This document shows, in pieces, positions 1-7,468 of a stretch of 64,000 nt of DNA (positions are counted from its first letter, which is position 1; the number at the start of each line of letters is the position of its first letter). Origin of the DNA: Nitrospira tepida (GTDB lineage: Bacteria; Nitrospirota; Nitrospiria; Nitrospirales; Nitrospiraceae); assembly GCF_947241125.1 (NCBI RefSeq), contig NZ_OX365700.1, forward strand, positions 4,436,461-4,500,460. Direction: 5' to 3'. The notes beneath the pieces were generated by a model that saw only the letters and a program-made list of their open reading frames with translations, ran no database searches and was not told the origin of the DNA. A program made the translations under genes and the position numbers.

Positions 1-22
1 CTGGCTCGCGATCCCAGCGAGT

Positions 23-583
23 TCATGCGGCCCCTTCATCGGAAAGATCGGCAGCCTGCCGCGCCTTGGCCTCACAGGTCTCGGGAGAGGGTTGAGCCGG
101 AGTAGCCTCCTCGTCCCACCGCTTCCACCTGGCTCCCAGGCTCTTGAGCAGACATTCGACCGTGTCGAGGATATCGCTCACCCGCCGGTCGGCGGGCCAA
201 CCGAAATGGGAACGGTCAAACACGGGAATCTGCACACAGACATCGGCTCGATAGTTCCGCTCCGGACTATAGACAATTCGATCCGCGGGTGGGTCCGGAT
301 ATTCGCAGGGTTTCAGGACGTCAAGCGACTGGAAGAACACGCGGCAGATCCCGTGCAGGTCCCGGAGGATCTCGCGCTGTTCCTGATCGTCACTGTGCGG
401 AAGATGACGAGGATCGTTAAAGGCTGCGTAGAGGTTCAGTTGGAATCCGATCTGCACCATATCGCCGGCGGCGTTTCGGACATAAAAGGGATCATGGTCG
501 AAACAGACCTTCCGCGCAAGGATCATCCGGCGCAACGCCTCTTCCGATGGAAACGCCCCCGCGAGCGTGAGGGCCATCGTCAT
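23..583 (-). CDS. Hypothetical soluble protein
   Basis: I do not recognise this 186-residue protein. It has no signal peptide or membrane segment and is rich in aromatic residues and aspartate. A conserved-looking core contains FNDPRHLPHSDDQEQRE and a Cys/Pro stretch (CEYPDPPADRIV). The start at 583 is preferred to an upstream ATG at 616 because GGAGGG lies 7 bases before it, and this ribosome site overlaps the TAA stop of the upstream cytochrome gene. It is the last gene of a probable operon with a hemerythrin and two cytochromes, so a role tied to that redox group is possible but not shown. Confidence 0.7.
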   Translation of the reverse strand: MTMALTLAGAFPSEEALRRMILARKVCFDHDPFYVRNAAGDMVQIGFQLNLYAAFNDPRHLPHSDDQEQREILRDLHGICRVFFQSLDVLKPCEYPDPPADRIVYSPERNYRADVCVQIPVFDRSHFGWPADRRVSDILDTVECLLKSLGARWKRWDEEATPAQPSPETCEAKARQAADLSDEGAA

Positions 584-587
584 AGCA

Positions 588-1196
588 TTACCCTCCGCGG
601 TTGTCCCGTTCCACACGAAAGGCCAAATGACAGGCTGAGCAGGCTTGCAATACCGCGCTCAGCCGTGGAAGGATCTGGACGAGATCACGTGATGGAATAA
701 CGCGGGCCAACTCGTCGGCCGCCGCCTGATGCGCGACGGCTAGTTCCTGAAAGGCCAGCGGGTAGGTCTCCATGCGCTGCCGGACCAAGGCCATCCGCCG
801 TTCGAAAAACATAGGATGGGCTTCCGCTCGCATCTGCGCCAGCCAGAAGTCACCCGCCGCCAGCGCATTGACGATGCCCTCCATCGTCTGCAGGTGCTGA
901 ACCATCGCCCCCTGATGCTCAGTCTGCGCTGCGGGTGATAGGCGGATGGCTTGCCTGGTATCGGGGATCACCGGCAGGGATTCGGCTGCTTCGCCACGCT
1001 CGTACTGCCTGATGTCCTTGAGTCCGTCACCGCAACCGCCGATCATGAAGCCCGGCCGCAGAGCAAACAGCACGACCGGTGACTGCCTCCCGGGCGTCAG
1101 GCCCGGATGGGCGGCTGCTAGTCCATTGCCTGCACGCTCCTTTCCTGTCTTCCGGATCCTTCCGGTCCCCTCGCCGGTCGCCTCGTCAACGATCAT
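588..1196 (-). CDS. Cytochrome c with single C-terminal heme motif
   Basis: The clear signal is a CSACH heme-binding motif about 17 residues from the C-terminus (near residues 186-190). It is preceded by a mostly helical region rich in Met, Gln and Ala. A heme site at the end of a helical domain is typical of class II (c'-like) cytochromes, so a periplasmic helical-bundle cytochrome is likely. The start at 1196 is chosen because its ATG overlaps the stop of the upstream cytochrome gene (ATGA), which suggests translational coupling. The first 50 residues look poorly protein-like, and a later start near 1073 (GTG) or 1046 (ATG), just before an IGGC lipobox-like sequence, would give a short lipoprotein signal instead. 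Confidence 0.65.
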   Translation of the reverse strand: MIVDEATGEGTGRIRKTGKERAGNGLAAAHPGLTPGRQSPVVLFALRPGFMIGGCGDGLKDIRQYERGEAAESLPVIPDTRQAIRLSPAAQTEHQGAMVQHLQTMEGIVNALAAGDFWLAQMRAEAHPMFFERRMALVRQRMETYPLAFQELAVAHQAAADELARVIPSRDLVQILPRLSAVLQACSACHLAFRVERDNRGG

Positions 1197-1591
1197 GGCC
1201 GCTCGCTCGGGAGCCTGCCGCCGGGATGGCATCGAAAACAGTCGGCAAATCTCCCGGCATGCGCGCCCTTCCCTTTGGCCACGAGCACCCGCACCAGTTC
1301 GTTGTCCAGCACAGGCCAGGCCGACGAGGATCGGCCGGCGGCATGACAATCGCGGCAAGAGGTGGCACCGGTCACGCGGAAGACCAAATTGCCATGGGGA
1401 TTGAACGGAGGCTCGGCCGAGTCCTGACCTCCCATTCCTTCGCCGACCTTCTGCCCGTCGCTGACGGGTGCGCCGATAACCGGCGCCGGCAATCCCAACG
1501 CGCCGCTCATGCCGGCCATCCCGACGAAGCCGAATGCAAGGGTGAGGAACAGCGCCGGTCTCCTCATTCCACTCCCTCGTCCCATCGCCAT
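1193..1591 (-). CDS. Diheme cytochrome c, small periplasmic
   Basis: This 132-residue protein has a hydrophobic signal segment (residues 11-35) and two heme motifs, CRDCH (79-83) and CFRCH (118-122). It is therefore expected to carry two c-type hemes in the periplasm. No other domain is recognisable. Its ATG at 1591 shares a base with the TGA of the hemerythrin gene upstream, and its own stop overlaps the next start, so the three genes look translationally coupled. An alternative start at 1567 also has a good ribosome site (AGGGAG) and gives a more compact signal peptide. Confidence 0.8.
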   Translation of the reverse strand: MAMGRGSGMRRPALFLTLAFGFVGMAGMSGALGLPAPVIGAPVSDGQKVGEGMGGQDSAEPPFNPHGNLVFRVTGATSCRDCHAAGRSSSAWPVLDNELVRVLVAKGKGAHAGRFADCFRCHPGGRLPSERP

Positions 1592-2067
1592 CAGGCTCCC
1601 TCGCAACAGGCGTGATAGCGCTCTTCCGGCAGATCCTTCATCGCCTGGAAGATGTCGGCCCGCTCCTCCATGCTCATGATCTGATCGATGGCCGGATAAA
1701 GAATCCGCTCTTCTTTCATATTGTGCGAGGCCAACAGCTCGACCAGTTGACGCTCTTCCTCCTCCGTGCCGATATTGCCCGCCTGGACCTTCTCGTGAAT
1801 GGCGTGCAACAGGTCTGCGATCCGCCGATGCTCCAGCCGCATGACTTGCGTCGGGCCTCCGCCCGTCATGCCGCTCTTCCGTTCCCACAGGGGAAACAAC
1901 AGCTCCTCTTCCCAGATGATATGCCGCTTAAGGCCGGTCAGAACCCGTTTGAACGAGTCCTTAGCCGCCTGAACATGTGTCTGCTTCAGGCTGCGATACT
2001 GTTCCAGCGCCCGGTCGAGTTCCTGATGGTCGTGCTGAAACACAGACACGATGGTCTGTTCGGTCAT
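1591..2067 (-). CDS. Hemerythrin HHE cation-binding domain protein
   Basis: This is a four-helix hemerythrin-like protein of 158 residues. Candidate di-iron ligands are visible in order: H12/H14 (QHDH), H49 with E53 (KRHIIWEEE), H80 (LEHRR) and H115 with E119/E120 (SHNMKEER). There is no signal peptide, so it should be cytoplasmic. Family members sense or store O2 or NO, or protect iron-sulfur proteins under nitrosative stress. It heads a run of coupled cytochrome genes. A second hemerythrin lies at 47341-47925. Confidence 0.92.
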   Translation of the reverse strand: MTEQTIVSVFQHDHQELDRALEQYRSLKQTHVQAAKDSFKRVLTGLKRHIIWEEELLFPLWERKSGMTGGGPTQVMRLEHRRIADLLHAIHEKVQAGNIGTEEEERQLVELLASHNMKEERILYPAIDQIMSMEERADIFQAMKDLPEERYHACCEGA

Positions 2068-2167
2068 TGCTCACTCCTTCCTCGGGGTTCGCGATAGATC
2101 CGATGGCGAACTCGGACGGCACGTCACGCCGGCCTCGCGCGACAGGTTCGCCCCTGATGCCGATCGC

Positions 2168-2584
2168 CTATCCACGGCGGTCGTCAACGGTCGGAGCGTC
2201 CGAGGCCACTGGACCGGTCTGAGAGATGGACAGAAACGGCGCAAACGTCCTGATATACGCAATGACATCCATCATCTCGGTGTCGTTCAAACGCCCCCTC
2301 CATCCATGCATCGGACTGAACAGCACGCCGTTGGAAATCGCGATGAGCAGCTCGAAGTCGGTCTTGGCCCTGGACTTGGCCGACTGAAAATTGGCAGGCG
2401 GCACGACCAGATCGGTCGCGTCCGGCCCAAGGCCATCTCCCGAAGCCCCGTGGCAGCGAAGACAATGTTTTTCGTACACGGCCTGCCCGTTCTTTGGATT
2501 GCCCCGTACCTCCTGCGCCAGCAGCCAGGAACCGGTGAAGACCATGAGCACGACTCCGAGGACGACCATGCGGTGTTTCTTCAT
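2168..2584 (-). CDS. Monoheme class I cytochrome c
   Basis: This 138-residue protein has an N-terminal signal segment (MVVLGVVLMVFTGSWLLA) and one CLRCH motif at residues 41-45. M92 in SPMHGW is a plausible sixth heme ligand. It should be a periplasmic electron carrier. The start at 2584 follows GGAAGGAG. The downstream tail after residue 120 is Thr/Val/Asp-rich and probably disordered. It belongs to the same cytochrome-rich run as its neighbours. Confidence 0.88.
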   Translation of the reverse strand: MKKHRMVVLGVVLMVFTGSWLLAQEVRGNPKNGQAVYEKHCLRCHGASGDGLGPDATDLVVPPANFQSAKSRAKTDFELLIAISNGVLFSPMHGWRGRLNDTEMMDVIAYIRTFAPFLSISQTGPVASDAPTVDDRRG

Positions 2585-2630
2585 GGACACACTCCTTCCC
2601 GAAAGAGCGGCAATGACAGCTCGTTGAGCA

Positions 2631-3203
2631 TCACGGCGGGCAACATTCACCGCCCGGAGCGGCGGTTTCCTGTCCGGCATCCGATCCCATGCTTCCGCGC
2701 GCCCCTCTGTGGCCCATCCCCTCCGGCTGACCTCCGCCACGGCGCGGCCCGTGGCCGCCGGAAAACGTTCGTTCATACTGAATGAGGCTCCAGATCTCCT
2801 CGTCGGTCAGCGCACCACCGAACGGAATCATGCCGGTGCCGGGCGATCCGTTCTTAATGACCCAGAAGATCTCCCCCTCGCTGCGGTGCCGCCAGAACCC
2901 CCGATGATGGAAATTGCGCGGAGGCGGATTGAGCGTCGCCCCTGCCGGACCATCTCCCCGCCCGGACAGTCCATGACAGGTGAAGCAAGTGCCCTTGCCC
3001 TCATACAGAGCCTTGCCCCTCTCGACCGCCTCGGCCGAGTCGGGAAGCGGGCTCGTAAGCGCGCGAGCCTCAGCGAGCTTGTCCGCCGGCACACGCGGGC
3101 CCATCATGCCTTCTATCCCTCGCATTCCCTGCCCTTCCGCGGCCACAATCGGCAGGGCCATGCAGGCGGTCAATCCGATTGCAAGCCACAGGCCCTTCTT
3201 CAT
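2631..3203 (-). CDS. Monoheme cytochrome c with Gly/Arg-rich tail
   Basis: Signal peptide (residues 1-22) is followed by one CFTCH motif (73-77) and a probable axial methionine, M125, in the sequence NGSPGTGMIPFGG. The same block recurs in the cytochromes at 7469, 12137 and 18405, so these are paralogous domains. The last 45 residues are Gly/Arg/His-rich and end in ECCPP. That tail may bind metal or interact with partners and has no recognised fold. It is a periplasmic electron carrier of 190 residues. Confidence 0.88.
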   Translation of the reverse strand: MKKGLWLAIGLTACMALPIVAAEGQGMRGIEGMMGPRVPADKLAEARALTSPLPDSAEAVERGKALYEGKGTCFTCHGLSGRGDGPAGATLNPPPRNFHHRGFWRHRSEGEIFWVIKNGSPGTGMIPFGGALTDEEIWSLIQYERTFSGGHGPRRGGGQPEGMGHRGARGSMGSDAGQETAAPGGECCPP

Positions 3204-3257
3204 GCACAGACTCCCTTTCTATTGCGCGCGAGCACGGCTCGCGATCTCCCGTCTTCG

Positions 3258-3689
3258 CTACTCAAACGACACGCCGAGGCCGATCCAGGCCCGCAGGAGA
3301 TCATGTCTGGTCACTGAATAGGCGACCTTGCCGTCCTTCTTGACCGGCAGATTGAGCAGGCGCTTTTCTTCCATGAGCTTCACCGCCTGATCGATCGTGG
3401 TATCGTCGGTCACGGCAATACGATCCTTTGCCATCACGTCTTCGGCCGTCAGCTTGTTCAGGTCCTTCCCGGCTTCCAGCGCCCGCAGGATGTCAAACTC
3501 GCTGACGAAGCCGATGAACTCACCCTTCTCGTCCACCACCGGCGCACCGGGAATGTGGTCCGTCAGCAGCTCCACCGCGACGGCGAGCGCGTTCTGCTTG
3601 CGATTGATGACCAAATCGTTGGTAGCATGGATCTGCCCCACCGTCTTGAATCCCCCGACCGGCACACCTGGCCTGATTTCCGTAGGCAT
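3258..3689 (-). CDS. CBS-domain pair protein
   Basis: This 143-residue cytoplasmic protein consists of two CBS motifs (about residues 20-75 and 85-140). It shows the usual features GAPVVDEKGEFIGFVSEFDI and LNLPVKKDGKVAYSVTRHD. CBS pairs bind adenosine nucleotides and act as energy sensors. No catalytic domain is attached. The start at 3689 is set by GGAGG six bases upstream. That ribosome site directly follows the terminal hairpin of a leader repeat (3698-3872). Upstream in-frame codons would translate the repeat and are rejected. Confidence 0.88.
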   Translation of the reverse strand: MPTEIRPGVPVGGFKTVGQIHATNDLVINRKQNALAVAVELLTDHIPGAPVVDEKGEFIGFVSEFDILRALEAGKDLNKLTAEDVMAKDRIAVTDDTTIDQAVKLMEEKRLLNLPVKKDGKVAYSVTRHDLLRAWIGLGVSFE

Positions 3690-3697
3690 AGCGTCCT

Positions 3698-3872
3698 CCA
3701 TCCCAACCTTTGGTTGAACCGGCGGCTTTTCTTCGTCGTATCGAAGCTGACGCCGCCGGAGAAACACCTCAGATGACTCTTGTTTCTTCTCTACACCACC
3801 TTTGGTTGAACGGCCGCCCTTTCGATGGCTCTTGGCGGCCGGAGAAAACCCAGCAGTGATCCTGCTTCTTCT
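3698..3872 (-). repeat. Leader-repeat locus A (two units)
   Basis: Two tandem units (3698-3790 and 3791-3872) of the dispersed structured repeat. Each begins, read on the plus strand, with a CAACC/GGTTG hairpin whose loop is TTT here, followed by a GC-rich stem and a GAGAAA-type block. Unit 2 has a different GC stem (GGCCGCC with GGCGGCC) from unit 1. The hairpin of unit 1 lies immediately upstream of the ribosome site of the CBS gene. Confidence 0.85.
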
Positions 3873-4071
3873 ATGAGATCACACTCTTGCCAGGACCATG
3901 CCATTAGCAAGGTTCCAATGCGAGCCAGAAATCGTGAAGGATCGAAAGGTTGAGTGTGCGAGGAGTGAATGGCTTAGGGAGGGTCTTGGCGAGAAAATCC
4001 ACAGGCCGGGCCGGAGGTCTGGTGCAAAATGCGACGGGCGATGACGCACACGTGGCCTTTCCGCCTTGCCT

Positions 4072-4094
4072 GCGCGTTCGTGGCATGAACGCGC
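4072..4094 (-). terminator. Hairpin downstream of DsrE-like gene
   Basis: A perfect 8-bp inverted repeat (GCGCGTTC and GAACGCGC) with a 7-base loop lies about 47 bases past the stop of the minus-strand gene ending at 4141. There is no T-tract, so it may be a transcript-end stabiliser and not a true intrinsic terminator. Confidence 0.35.
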
Positions 4095-4140
4095 TGCGCC
4101 ACGCCGTTCGTGGCAGGACACCGCTCCCATCAGGAAACCG

Positions 4141-4500
4141 TCAGAAGGCGACGCTGCGGTCGCGCTCGGCCACGGCCCTAATATAGTCCGGCATGCCCTT
4201 GATCGTGGCGCCGGAGACCAAGTCTCCCGGTCCGATCTGCCTAGCCACCGCACAGGCGCCGCAGACCCAGATCGGCACGTCGGCCGCTTGAATCGCGGCC
4301 AGGAGATCCTTTACGGGCGTCAGATTCACCCCAGTCACGTGATCGGCTGTGCCCTTGCGACCGAGCGTAACCGCTTCATTCCAGAGCCAGAGGATCACGT
4401 CGTGTCCCTGCTCCTTTGCGGTTTTGGCCGCCATGAAGGGCAGGGTCGCCATCGTAGGATCGTCGGTGCCGCGGCTGCCGGAAACAATGAACGTCGCCAT
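4141..4500 (-). CDS. DsrE/DsrF-like protein
   Basis: A 119-residue cytoplasmic protein with the alternating beta/alpha pattern of the DsrE/F family. It starts with MATFIVSGSRGTDDP and carries a conserved-type cysteine pair, C80 and C83, in WVCGAC. Members transfer sulfur as persulfide or act as small scaffold proteins. The actual partner cannot be read from the sequence. ATG 4500 lies one base after the TGA of the K+ channel gene, with GGGGGA just upstream, so the two are probably co-translated. Confidence 0.8.
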   Translation of the reverse strand: MATFIVSGSRGTDDPTMATLPFMAAKTAKEQGHDVILWLWNEAVTLGRKGTADHVTGVNLTPVKDLLAAIQAADVPIWVCGACAVARQIGPGDLVSGATIKGMPDYIRAVAERDRSVAF

Positions 4501-4501
4501 A

Positions 4502-5590
4502 TCATGATCCCCCTTCTTCGCTGGCATAGGTCAGTGGTGATTCCGCGACCCTGCCGGTCGCAGAGCCGAGCCGCAATATGGATTCCAGATGTTTCAGACT
4601 GGGAGGCGCTCCGAGGACGATCAAGCGATCGCCTTCGCCAAGACGAACCGTCGCACCGGGATTGAACTCCATGTGCCCGGACTTCCGCTTCACGGCGACG
4701 ATGATCAACCCTCGATCATGGTTGAGCCCGCAGTCGTGAGGAGCCTTGCCGTCCAACGGCGAACCCTGTTCGATGGCAAACTCTTCGATCTGCAAATCGA
4801 GGTGTTCGCTTTGCGTCGCCAATTCCAGAAAATCAAGCACCGCCGGCCGGATGAGCGCCTGCGCGATCTCCATCCCGCCGCTGATATTGGGCGACGAGAC
4901 CCGGTTCGCTCCGGCCCGTAGCAGCTTGCGCTCCGATCCTTCATCGCCGGCCCGCGCGACGATGTACAGATCCTTGTTCAGGCCTCGCGCCGTCAACACG
5001 ATATAGAGATTTTCGAGATCGGAATTGACCACGGAGACCAGCCCCTTCGCGCGCTGGACCCCGGCCTGCGTCAGCACCTCATCCCTCGTCGCGTCGCCTT
5101 CCATCGCCACCGCCACCATGCCGTCCCGCTGCAATTGCGCGGCGATCTCCGGATTCTTTTCGATCACCACGAAGGGCAGCGCCTTGGAATTCAGTTCCTT
5201 GCCGATGCGCCGTCCCATCTGGCCCCCGCCGCAGATGATGTAATGATTCTTCAACGCCCGCATGCGTCCTCCCACTCGGTATTGCCCCAGCAGGACACGA
5301 AGTTCGCCTTCAATCGCCAGCCGCGCGAGGTTGCTCAGCACATAGAACAACGTGCCGACCCCGCTGATGATGAGCACCACGGTGAACCCGCGGCCGGCCC
5401 GGGATAATTCGTGCACCTCCCGGAATCCCACCGTCGTCACCGTCGTGACGGTCATGTAGAGGGCGTCGAAGGCCGACCAGCCTTCGATCGCCACATAGCC
5501 GGCCGTCCCGCTCGCGATGACGGCCAGCACGGACAGGAACGACAGGACCAGGTGCCGGAGAAGGCTCGATTGGGGCGCGGTCGCGATCAT
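4502..5590 (-). CDS. Two-TM potassium channel with RCK (TrkA-N/C) domains
   Basis: A 362-residue channel. TM1 (about 14-36) is followed by a pore with selectivity filter TVGF (53-56) and TM2 (about 69-92). A Rossmann TrkA-N domain begins near residue 115 (GGGQMG at 121-126), and a C-terminal TrkA-C ligand domain spans about 265-345. This is the architecture of Kch/MthK-type K+ channels gated by cytosolic ligands. The filter reads TVGF, not TVGYG, as in some prokaryotic channels of uncertain selectivity. It lies between a diheme cytochrome and a DsrE-like gene, unusual company for a channel. Confidence 0.9.
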   Translation of the reverse strand: MIATAPQSSLLRHLVLSFLSVLAVIASGTAGYVAIEGWSAFDALYMTVTTVTTVGFREVHELSRAGRGFTVVLIISGVGTLFYVLSNLARLAIEGELRVLLGQYRVGGRMRALKNHYIICGGGQMGRRIGKELNSKALPFVVIEKNPEIAAQLQRDGMVAVAMEGDATRDEVLTQAGVQRAKGLVSVVNSDLENLYIVLTARGLNKDLYIVARAGDEGSERKLLRAGANRVSSPNISGGMEIAQALIRPAVLDFLELATQSEHLDLQIEEFAIEQGSPLDGKAPHDCGLNHDRGLIIVAVKRKSGHMEFNPGATVRLGEGDRLIVLGAPPSLKHLESILRLGSATGRVAESPLTYASEEGGS

Positions 5591-5604
5591 GATGAGCCGA
5601 CACG

Positions 5605-6282
5605 TCAATCCAATGCGCGGAGCCAGGCCTGGATATCGGCGATCTCCTGAGGCTTGAGCGCCGTGCCCCAAGCCGGCATCGCGCCGCGCCCGTGCACCAC
5701 TGTGTCCCAAAACCGCTCGTCCTCGCCTAGAATCGGATTGCCGGCAAGCTTGGGACCTGCGCCGCCGGCGGCCTTGGCGCCGTGGCAGGCTTGGCAATTG
5801 ACCGCAAACAGGCCCGCCCCTCGCTTGGCGTTGCCGGGCAGGTGTTCGGCCATCATCTGACCGTCCTCTTCGAATCGAAAGGGAATCGCCTCGTGCTGTT
5901 CATCCGGCAGATGATCAGGGGCGGTCGCATGGTAGCGGCCTGCTAAATACTCCACGAGCAGTCCTGCCTCCTCTTCCGACAGCTCCGCGCCCCAATGCCG
6001 CATCTTGGCGACGGTCGCTTCCCAAGCCGGGCGAGCGAGGCGCTGCTGGACGATCAGATCCGTGCTATGGCAGACGGCGCAGCGAGCGATGAGGAGTCCT
6101 TCGGCCTGGCGCATCCCCGCCGTCGCGATGGAAGGGGCCTGCGCAAGACCGGCCCTCAGCCACGTGGACAGGACGAGCAGGCATCCGATGAACAGGGCGC
6201 CGATCGCGACCCACACGATCCGCTTCCGGCGCGGCCTCGCTAGGTTGTGATGGTCACCGTGACCCGATCCCATCCGTTCCAC
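5605..6282 (-). CDS. Membrane-anchored diheme cytochrome c
   Basis: A 225-residue protein with an Arg-rich N-terminus, one transmembrane or signal segment (about 23-47), and two heme motifs, CAVCH (68-72) and CQACH (163-167). The second domain resembles cytochrome c subunits with GPKLAGNPIL. The GTG at 6282 is chosen because GGAGGG lies five bases upstream. This makes it overlap the end of the sulfite-oxidase-like gene by 43 bases. It is a likely electron acceptor for that enzyme or a link from it to a terminal oxidase. Confidence 0.85.
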   Translation of the reverse strand: MERMGSGHGDHHNLARPRRKRIVWVAIGALFIGCLLVLSTWLRAGLAQAPSIATAGMRQAEGLLIARCAVCHSTDLIVQQRLARPAWEATVAKMRHWGAELSEEEAGLLVEYLAGRYHATAPDHLPDEQHEAIPFRFEEDGQMMAEHLPGNAKRGAGLFAVNCQACHGAKAAGGAGPKLAGNPILGEDERFWDTVVHGRGAMPAWGTALKPQEIADIQAWLRALD

Positions 6283-7448
6283 AAAAACCCTCCAGGATTC
6301 CACGGTGACCGTTCAGGCTGTACATGGCCCAGGCTATCGGTCGCGCGAGAGAGAAGAGTGGCGGTCCCGCCGGTTGTCGGTTCCCAGCGATAGTCCCAGC
6401 GCCGCCAAGCATAGAGCATGTCTTCACCCAGCAGCCGGGCTTGGTGCCAAGTCTTGCCCCCGTCCGACGAAACCTCTACTCGCGCGACGCGCCCTTCTCC
6501 GGTCCAGGCCACGCCCTCGACGAGGACCGGGCCGATTGGGAGCGACGCACCTTCCGATGGACTCACGATCAGGGATTTCACCACCATGGCTTCAACCGGG
6601 CGCATCTGCTCGTGCGGCACCGCGGCCCCCGGCTCGACCGGCTGGATCGGGTGTCGATAGGCCGTTTGCATGTAATAGCCCTCCGCCTCCCGCTCCTGAA
6701 CCGTCAGCGCGGTGAGCCACTTGGTACAGGCATCGGCCATCCAGCCTGGCGCAATTAACCGCAACGGACCCCCGTGCAGCAACGGCAATGGCTCCCCGTT
6801 CATGCGGTACACCAGCAACGTGTCCGGATGCAGGGCTTTCGCCAAGGGGATGCTCCGGATGAAGAGCGGCGTCTTATCGGACACCGGCCGGTCGGCCCCT
6901 TCCAACTGCACATGCCGGACGCCTGCCCGTTGCACGCCCGCCCGTTGCAGCACATCGGTGAGGCGCACGCCGGTCCATTGCGCGTTTCCGACTGCTCCCC
7001 GTTCCCACTGGACTCCGGGGGCGCGCGGGTGATGGAAGGCCCGCCCGTTGCCGCTGCATTGCAGCACCGCCGTGATCGTGACCTCTTCGAACTGTTTCAC
7101 ATCGGCCAGGCTCAGAATCAGCGGTCGATCGACGAGACCAGCCACGGTCAAGCGCCAACGTGCCGGATCCACCGACTCGGCAGGAGGCGGACCAAAATGG
7201 CTGCGGACGAAGAAAGACTTCGTGGGCGTGATCCATTCCCGGAAGGAGGAGACCTGGGTTTCCGCGTCGTACGGCCGACTCACCCTCGTGCGAAGCCGGT
7301 CTTGGCCTGCCGGATTTCCACCGTCTCCGGTCTGCGCCTCCTCGGCCCAAGCCGGGCCGAGCAGATCTTGCGGCCGCACGGCTGCGGCCAGGGCGGCGGA
7401 GGCGGCCAGTTGCAACATCCGCCGCCGCGAGATGCGATGCATCGACAT
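6240..7448 (-). CDS. Sulfite-oxidase-family molybdopterin oxidoreductase (SorA/SoxC-like)
   Basis: A 402-residue enzyme with a Tat signal (SRRRMLQLA, residues 7-15), so it is folded with cofactor before export to the periplasm. The molybdenum-coordinating cysteine is C131 in VLQCSGNGR. A C-terminal dimerisation domain of the Mo-co oxidoreductase type follows (about 290-400, including SSDGGKTWHQARL). Sulfite is the usual substrate of this family, but other oxyanions cannot be excluded. GGAGGAGG precedes the start. It sits between a tetraheme and a diheme cytochrome gene, consistent with direct electron delivery to cytochrome c. Confidence 0.9.
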   Translation of the reverse strand: MSMHRISRRRMLQLAASAALAAAVRPQDLLGPAWAEEAQTGDGGNPAGQDRLRTRVSRPYDAETQVSSFREWITPTKSFFVRSHFGPPPAESVDPARWRLTVAGLVDRPLILSLADVKQFEEVTITAVLQCSGNGRAFHHPRAPGVQWERGAVGNAQWTGVRLTDVLQRAGVQRAGVRHVQLEGADRPVSDKTPLFIRSIPLAKALHPDTLLVYRMNGEPLPLLHGGPLRLIAPGWMADACTKWLTALTVQEREAEGYYMQTAYRHPIQPVEPGAAVPHEQMRPVEAMVVKSLIVSPSEGASLPIGPVLVEGVAWTGEGRVARVEVSSDGGKTWHQARLLGEDMLYAWRRWDYRWEPTTGGTATLLSRATDSLGHVQPERSPWNPGGFLWNGWDRVTVTITT

Positions 7449-7468
7449 TGTCGCGCCTCCTCCGACGA

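Larger units (their letters stand above)
3690..4140. other. Gene-free stretch with leader repeats and a hairpin
   Basis: About 450 bases without a convincing gene. The left part holds two units of the 5'-leader repeat family. The rest (about 3873-4070) shows no feature I can name. A perfect inverted repeat lies at 4072-4094. Confidence 0.6.

Noticed and set aside
92-700. Long plus-strand frame opposite the first two genes
   Set aside because: It is the antisense shadow of minus-strand genes with clear heme or conserved sequence; the product has no recognisable motif.
3879-4253. Minus-strand frame in the gap near 4000
   Set aside because: It overlaps the DsrE-like gene in another frame, and its sequence shows no domain.
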